Shown here piece after piece: positions 57,568-64,000 of a stretch of 64,000 bases of DNA (position 1 is its first letter; the number at the start of each line of letters is the position of its first letter). Both the position numbers and the translations under genes were made by a program. Source of the DNA: Meandrina meandrites. Taxonomy: Eukaryota > Cnidaria > Anthozoa > Scleractinia > Meandrinidae. The notes under the pieces are model-generated. The model was given only the letters and a program-made list of their open reading frames with translations. It had not been told where the DNA came from and searched no databases. The stretch lies in contig OY855904.1 of NCBI GenBank assembly GCA_963693305.1, forward strand, positions 18,278,496 through 18,342,495, in the 5' to 3' direction.

Positions 57568-58536
57568 ATGAACAGGACTAGCTCTTGCTGTGAAGATAAC
57601 GAGTTGAGTTCAGCGGCAAAGGTAGTTTTGTCGACGTGTTATGGTCTCACTGGTTTGGCGGCCATTATTGGAAACGGGGTTGTGTTGTGGTTGGTCGCCA
57701 GAACTAGATCGCTAAGAACAATTTCGAACTTGTTCCTGACTTCATTGGCGGCAGCGGACTTTTTAGTAGGACTTGTTATAGACCCGGTGTGGATATCTAT
57801 CAGATACACAGCTTATACCCCAGATCATTTGCAGACCCACGGTAAAGTTATTGACTTTCTTTGGATTCACACAACAGTGGCGACTACATTCAACTTGTGC
57901 TGTGTTACCCTGGACAGACATATCGCCATCTTTCATCCTCTCCGCTACGAAGAAATTGTCACTAACAGGCGAAGTTATATGCTCATAGCCACTGTTTGGT
58001 TCATTTCCTTGGTTCTCCCCTGTTCGAGGTTCACAATTACGTCCGAAGTTAACGATGTTACAGTGCTATCGACTTTATATATCTCTGCTACAGTCATCAC
58101 GGTACTGACACCAATGATTATCATCATATTTTGCTCTATTCGGATTTTAAAAGCAGCTACAGTGCAGTCCAGGAAAATTATAACTGACCACACTTTACAG
58201 AACGATATCAATGACGCTGTGAAAAGAAGAAAAAAGAACTTTAAGGCTGCCATGACAGTTGGCATCGTGGTTGGACTGTTTGTTGTTTGCTGGTTGCCAA
58301 GTCTAGTTACTTCTCTTGTGCATTATTTTAGCAAACGAGTGACTTGGTCCAAGGTGTGGGCACCAGTAGAAGCAGTCGCGTTCACTTCATCGGCAATCAA
58401 CCCATGGGTGTATTGCTTGCGAAATGAAGAATTCTATGAAGCTTTAACTAGTACTTTTCCATTTCTAAGGCGGCGAAGATCACAACAAAATTGCCTTCGG
58501 CATCATTCCATTGAAACATCAACGAACATGCATTGA
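57568..58536 (+). CDS. Intronless class A GPCR, MECA-like, copy 2
   Basis: 322 residues, the duplicate of the gene at 45,412. All receptor landmarks are kept: N36, D64, DRH 116-118, W144, P182, CWLPS, NPWVY 278-282, and the same absence of the extracellular disulfide pair. The 12 differences include K12E, I43V, V44A, N46T, N84T, Y97F, C136S, A156T, A158T, V180L and I181T; residues 182-322 are identical. The coding sequences differ by about 3%, less than the duplicated non-coding flanks sampled (about 8%), so both copies are probably under selection or have been homogenised. Either could differ in expression, but the proximal 5' region is also conserved. Confidence 0.93.
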   Translation: MNRTSSCCEDNELSSAAKVVLSTCYGLTGLAAIIGNGVVLWLVARTRSLRTISNLFLTSLAAADFLVGLVIDPVWISIRYTAYTPDHLQTHGKVIDFLWIHTTVATTFNLCCVTLDRHIAIFHPLRYEEIVTNRRSYMLIATVWFISLVLPCSRFTITSEVNDVTVLSTLYISATVITVLTPMIIIIFCSIRILKAATVQSRKIITDHTLQNDINDAVKRRKKNFKAAMTVGIVVGLFVVCWLPSLVTSLVHYFSKRVTWSKVWAPVEAVAFTSSAINPWVYCLRNEEFYEALTSTFPFLRRRRSQQNCLRHHSIETSTNMH

Positions 58537-58883
58537 GGGGAACTGAGTGAATATAACTCGTACTATTCAATTTCTTTATTTTCTGTTATTTAAATATTGT
58601 TACAAAATTGCTTGCTCCCGCTACTAGTAAAAACGACTAATCGAGACGGGGGGCAAGGGTTATAATAATAATAAAAAGAATTACACACTTCAGGGAGCTG
58701 AGTGAGCATAATTTTGGTTGGTTTGAATTGTTTCATGTTTATTGCAAGTTTACAACTGAAAACAAAATTCGATCGTTGTTTCATCTAACTCCGGTTTAAT
58801 TTATCAATAACTTCCAGGTCTTAGAAAACAGCTTGAGAGTCGCAAGTGAAATTAAACTTGGCTCGTGTTTTATTTAAATTTTT
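58537..58883. other. 3' flank of GPCR copy 2
   Basis: Duplicated non-coding sequence with a short AAT run; nothing else seen. Confidence 0.6.
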
Positions 58884-60320
58884 GGGGATGCCTAAGGGCA
58901 TCCCCTAGTTGTTTTCAGGGTGCGTGTGTATTTCCCTTGGGAGCGAGGAAAATTAGATTAACCACCGAAACAACCAATCACAGCATCATATATCGGTCCC
59001 TTGGGAGTTGTGCAAACCGGTTTGAACAAGGTTGGAGTAAAATGTGAGGAATTGAGGAAAACAGGTTTTGACACGGAAGACAAGAAAATAAGTCAAATGC
59101 ACGAACTCGAGGATAACTGGTTTTGCAAGGTGATGTTGTTTTCGACATTGATCGTGACCGGTACTTCCGTGACTTTGTTGCTTGTTTTTGGCGAGTACGA
59201 ACACGGAACTTATTTTTTTCCCTTTTTGCGGTCTGATTAAAAGCAGTCCTCGGCTCTCTTACCAAAAGCAAATGAAAAGAAGAGCTCCAATGCATTCAGG
59301 TACCGTACATTGTGGTAATTACGTTTTTCTCTCCCGTTACGGCATATTTAGCGAGCATGATTGTGATGTTAAGACGCATCTCTTTCTTTGCAGGACAGAG
59401 GAGTATCAGCAACCACACTTTTCGCACGAGGTAATTAAGTACGTTTGTGTAAGTTCTGAAACCGTGCCCCATTACTGAAACCTCCTTAACTGAAGTGAAG
59501 TTGTTATTTATTATATGTAAACAGACTAGTTGCGTCTCCGTATTTGCAAATGGATTACCGGTACAAACCGATAACAAGTTTGATCATAGAAATAGTCTCA
59601 TTTTTTGCATCTGCAACTTGAATATGGCGTTGTTATCCGGTATCCTTGCGATCTAAATTTCATTTGAAAATCCTTATAATAATGTCACAAATTTGCAGAG
59701 GAATTCAGGTACTTTATCGATAGTTTATAATTTCGTGGTCTATCTGTGCGTACAAACAAACCGCGCTTCTGTGACTACAATAAATCACCCTAACTAGCTG
59801 ACACATAATTTTTTTCACTTATAGCTGGACTGTAATTTCTCATATCGTTTGAATTAAACCATTTAACCCATGCACGATAAGCCTGAGCGGAAGGGGGAAG
59901 CAAATGCTTTTGATGTTTTCGTTCGTGACAGCTAAATTCCGGTGTGCCGTCAAATGTCTACAGTTTCTGTGTTTTCCTAATTAAATGAGTTACATGCAGT
60001 TGACTTTTGTCCAAAATGGATAATGAATACTGTGTGTTTGTAAACAAGGTTTTATCAACAGAAAAGGGTAATATTGGTCTCCAGTGGAAAAAAAATTGTA
60101 ACTTGAGATGTTTTGCGACGTTTTTGTGTGGTACGTGATGTCTGTTAAAATTAATTTCTTTGTAAGCAGTCAGAAACAGCAACACAAAGACTCTCGCACG
60201 CCTTATTTAAATCACACTTTTATAATACGCGGTTCTTTGTCTTGAAATATCGCACAGAAACGAATGGTTTCGATGATTAATAAATATATCTTATTAGACG
60301 TTTTGTTGTGTAATATCGCC

Positions 60321-60358
<38 letters not shown>

Positions 60359-60412
60359 GTAGGGCGAGTCAAAATACAAACAACGAGTAAAAATTCTCGG
60401 CGATACTACACA

Positions 60413-60446
<34 letters not shown>

Positions 60447-61778
60447 AGCCAAAATGTTATGTCAAACTAGTCAAAGCGGGCGAATTTCGCGGATATTTAT
60501 TTGCCGCGAATCCGTGACAGACGTATGCGAAGCGGAACGGAATTGGCGCAGGATATCCAGCTAACTGATTGGTCAAGAGCACGAGAACACGTCAAAAACC
60601 TGTCTAACCAGTTCTCTGGAGTACAAATATCGTGTGATATTTGTACTCGTTTTGGGCGTTATTTGTACTCTACGAAGCAGTGTTGGATAATAACATCCAA
60701 TATTTTACTGTCAGAATACTATCAAGTATTTTAAAATTCCGAGAAACAATTCACTATATTTATTATATGCTGCAATGATCCGCGGCGTGTCTTACAGCGC
60801 TGTAACGTCCTCCTTTCGGGAATAAGTTGGAATGTGTACAACCCAGATTCGAATAAACCATTTCAAGAGAATCCGTGGAGTTAAAGTCTTTTACTGGAGA
60901 ACTTCGTACATTCACTTCTTACTGTTGCACGTGTATGTCGGCGCCAACAAAACAGCCTCGCGTGACTGAAACGAGACACGCACGTGTCGATCTCAATGTC
61001 TACGCTCCTCGCGAGGAGTGTCGAGATCGAGACTGCGCTCCTCGCAAGGAACAATCAGGTGCAGTACTGTCCTGTAGTACTGCCCTTTAGTGTGTTATAA
61101 AGGCAACTTGAATCGACGTAAATTGAGATGTGTTTCGTGAAAGTTTAGAGAACTCTGTTGATTTTTTTTAATTAAAAAATATGGTATACTCATGGTTCAT
61201 ATTTATAAACGATAATTGCCCTCTTTAAAATAATTGTCATGTTTTTTAACAACATTACATCTAATTTGCAGATGAGCACATGGAAAGGAATTGGAAAGAA
61301 ATTGGTGCAAACTATTAAATATTGATCTGATATAGGTTTGAGATTTGATGTCAGTTAATAGACTATTCTAAAGATTTTACACAAAAAAATATCTCATAAT
61401 ATCTTAGTTAACTTCTTTCTAGGTTAGAGCTTTAATGTGTATTGAACGCTTGTAGCATCTCAATTCACTGCTTCTGTTCACAAAATTGCCACATCAAATC
61501 AAAATGAATACAAGACAACTATTTCCCATCAGCTAGTCACAATGCGGAATGCAAAAAGCATTTTAAGTTTGTTTTAAAGTTTGTGGAATAGTACAGTACT
61601 TCACCCTAAGCGGGGTGGGGGTTTGGGAGGGCGATAATGTCTTCCGCTGTTGGAAAGAAAACACTTTACAAAAGGAAACAAAAATGTGACGTTATATACT
61701 GGCTATGGTCATCACATAGGCCTTAGAAACTTTCAGCATCCCCATTTGTTGCTACTTTTCCAGCAACAAATCTACTTG
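58884..61778. mobile_element. ~2.9-kb insertion unique to unit 2
   Basis: Unit 1 joins AAATTTTT to AATACTG (46,771-46,784) with nothing between. Here the block begins GGGGATGCCTAAGGGCATCC and has GCATCCCC near its right end, hinting at inverted ends. It contains the 60,279-60,440 hairpin. A 79-codon frame (59,001-59,240) with one hydrophobic segment and others are unrecognised. No transposase motif, no clear target duplication. Confidence 0.6.
60279..60440. repeat. 162-bp foldback hairpin
   Basis: Arms TCTTATTAGACGTTTTGTTG (left) and CAACAAAACGTCTAATAAGA (right) pair over about 80 bases and meet at AGCCCGTAGGGC. It lies inside the 2.9-kb insertion. Confidence 0.88.
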
Positions 61779-62667
61779 TTAATACTGGACGATGGGGCTA
61801 CGTTATATAACTTTATATCCTTAAGAAAAAAATAAGGATGATTAATTCGTGGGAGTACGAAACTAAACGTTGTTGTGTTTTTCTTTCTAAGAAATATATT
61901 ATCTACTGAAAGCAATCACAATCGTGCTCGAAACTGCCTCGCTTCCGGTTTTGACTTATTTGTAAAAGTTATCTTTGGTAATAACTCTGCGTCACTTAAA
62001 CCCATTATAAACATTACAGAGAACGGTATTTTCACCAAACAACGCCATTCCTGAAACATTATCCAAGTGATAGGTCTTTTTGTGGTTTTCTTTCTTAAAA
62101 AAATATATTATCTAAAGGCAATCACAATGTTTTGCAGATCGTGTTCGAAAGTGCCTCGATTGTTTCCAGTTTTGACCGTATTTCGTATTGTTATGAAAAT
62201 AACAGATGTTATTTAGGGTTAACACCGTATTTTATCAATTATGCGCCGGGTACCGAATAAATGCCGGGTCTCCAAGGTGGAGTTGAAAATAGGCTGCTCA
62301 GGTATTTATTTAAGGAATACTTAGCTGTAGATATACCAGCCAGATACATTTTTGTCGAAAATAATGAATAAAAACCGTTGCTTAATGAAAACCGAGTTTA
62401 ATTAAACTGCAGGAGCCAAATAAACGGCGGGTCTACCAGGCCAAGTTTGAAATAAACGCCGGGGACGTGTAATCTAGAAAATAGGGTACACTTGGTAATA
62501 ACTCAGCGGCAATGACGCCTCTCCTGAAACATTATCTAAGCGATACGTCTTTGTAAAATTGGTGTAAATAAATTGCTGCAAATATTACGATATAAAGTCT
62601 GGGTTTTTAGTAACATTTGGAAAACAATGTTAGCGCGCTGAAGGGAAATAAATGTCATTTATGGAGT

Positions 62668-62880
62668 GGGAGGCGCGGTGGCCTATTTGTTAGTGCGCTG
62701 GACTCTGGATCGTGCGGTCCGTGTTCGACCTTTGACCGGGGGCACTGCGTTGTGTTCTTGGGCAAGACACTTAACTCTCACAGTGCCTTCCTCCACCCAG
62801 GTGTATAAATGGGTAGCGGTGAATTTGCTGTAATACCGGGGTAACTCTTCGATGGAATAGCATGGGGGAGGGGGGGGGAG
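62668..62880 (+). repeat. SINE, intact sister copy in unit 2
   Basis: Same sequence as the split SINE at 48,939/53,596, giving the empty site for the LTR element (CTCTCACAGTGCCTTCCTCC). Ends in a G-rich tract at 62,863-62,890. Confidence 0.85.
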
Positions 62881-63002
62881 GGGGGAGGGGATGATTCGGC
62901 AAGATGGGTCACATTAGCTCGACGCAGACTTAATGAAATATTCAGGATATAACGTATGGTGAATTCAAAGAAAACTTAAGCCCATTTAATTAGCTAAATT
63001 AA

Positions 63003-63278
63003 GTTCATGTGAAGTACGGCGTTTTAATCAATTCGGAACGGCTGATTGAATTCGGATCGGCTCAGCCGTTGTTACCGCCTGATTAAGCCGGGAATAACGC
63101 CTGTGGACCGGATTTGATTCAAACGCTGATCTTCACATGAGCTGATTCAAATGCATAAATGAATGCGTCATTTTTCCCTATTATATTAAGTTTGGCTGAA
63201 ATAATCTCGGCGTCTGAATCAATTTAGCCGATCTTACTTCGATTCGGCTCATGTGAAGTACGGCGTCTGAACTGGGCC
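63003..63278. repeat. Inverted-repeat element, right part
   Basis: Contains CATGTGAAGTACGGCG at the left and again at about 63,249-63,264, with an inverted CTTCACATGAGC near 63,131. Its right end GGCTCATGTGAAGTACGGCG is the complement of the 53,761 end, so the tandem duplication broke within this family. Confidence 0.6.
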
Positions 63279-63598
63279 TTACATACAGCCAGTTATATTA
63301 CTTCATCCTCCTCTTCGTTCCGAGCAGTCGCCGGCTGGGAGCAAGTGGTGTCGCCAGGTGTTTCTGTTTAATGCTACTACTAAAAAAACATATTTTATAT
63401 CGTGATATTTGTACCAATTCATTTTTGAAAGACGTATCGCTTGGATAATGTTTCAGGAATGGCGTCATTTGGCGGCAATGCCGTTCGATAACTATTGTTA
63501 CTTCCATAACGATACCAAATACAGTCAAAACGGAAAACGAGGCAGTTTCGGGTACGATATGTAAAACATTTTGTGATTGCCTTTTAGAAACGTCTTAC

Positions 63599-64000
<402 letters not shown>

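Larger units (their letters stand above)
53849..63020. repeat. Tandem segmental duplication, unit 2
   Basis: Repeats unit 1 in order from the GPCR 5' fragment through the second GPCR to the SINE and CATGTGAAGTACGGC at about 63,005-63,020. Two insertions are unique to it (55,173-56,846 and about 58,884-61,778); without them about 4.6 kb remains. Confidence 0.88.

Noticed and set aside
59001..59240. 79-codon frame with a hydrophobic segment
   Set aside because: No homology recognised and it lies in a block absent from the sister unit; not enough to call a gene.

Overview
The window is intron-rich, AT-rich animal DNA crowded with short inverted-repeat transposons, tRNA-derived SINEs and LINE remnants. 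An animal golgin-97 gene, intronless class A GPCRs and a Mutator-like/exonuclease gene suggest an anthozoan cnidarian, most likely a stony coral. The species is an inference; no marker in the window names it.

Layout. (1) 1,676-33,420 (+): 30 exons of one gene assemble into 731 codons plus stop with every splice phase agreeing. The product is a long coiled coil ending in a complete GRIP domain, and is an ortholog of golgin-97 (GOLGA1); only the N-terminal ~50 residues appear to lie upstream. (2) 9,775-14,029 (+): nested in the largest golgin intron, on the same strand, is a three-exon gene of about 1,066 residues. It joins a Mutator-like transposase-type region to a DEDDh 3'-5' exonuclease, behind an unusual N-terminus with a basic leader and a hydrophobic segment. 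(3) 15,985-24,400: golgin introns filled with LINE remnants, a repeated 0.77-kb unit carrying a TTAA-flanked element, and a ZAD-like zinc-finger remnant. (4) 35,588-36,950: a long inverted repeat whose arms carry mirrored copies of a candidate first exon. (5) 38,193-39,185 (-): an intact intronless GPCR, followed by a broken paralog at 41,231-42,281 that was hit by a LINE tail. (6) about 42,005-63,020: an old tandem duplication of a ~4.6-kb segment, each copy holding an intact, nearly identical GPCR (45,412-46,380 and 57,568-58,536). Later insertions expanded the copies to 11.8 and 9.2 kb: two TA-flanked MITEs, a Ty3/gypsy element inside a SINE, a 1.67-kb inverted-repeat element and others. 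The two copies serve as each other's empty sites, so several insertions can be delimited to the base.

How the genes relate: golgin-97 would act at the trans-Golgi through Arl1-dependent GRIP binding. The GPCRs are two separate receptor types amplified locally, without an evident partner gene. The nested exonuclease gene is probably transposon-derived and has its own start and poly(A) signal. No tRNA, rRNA or CRISPR array was found.
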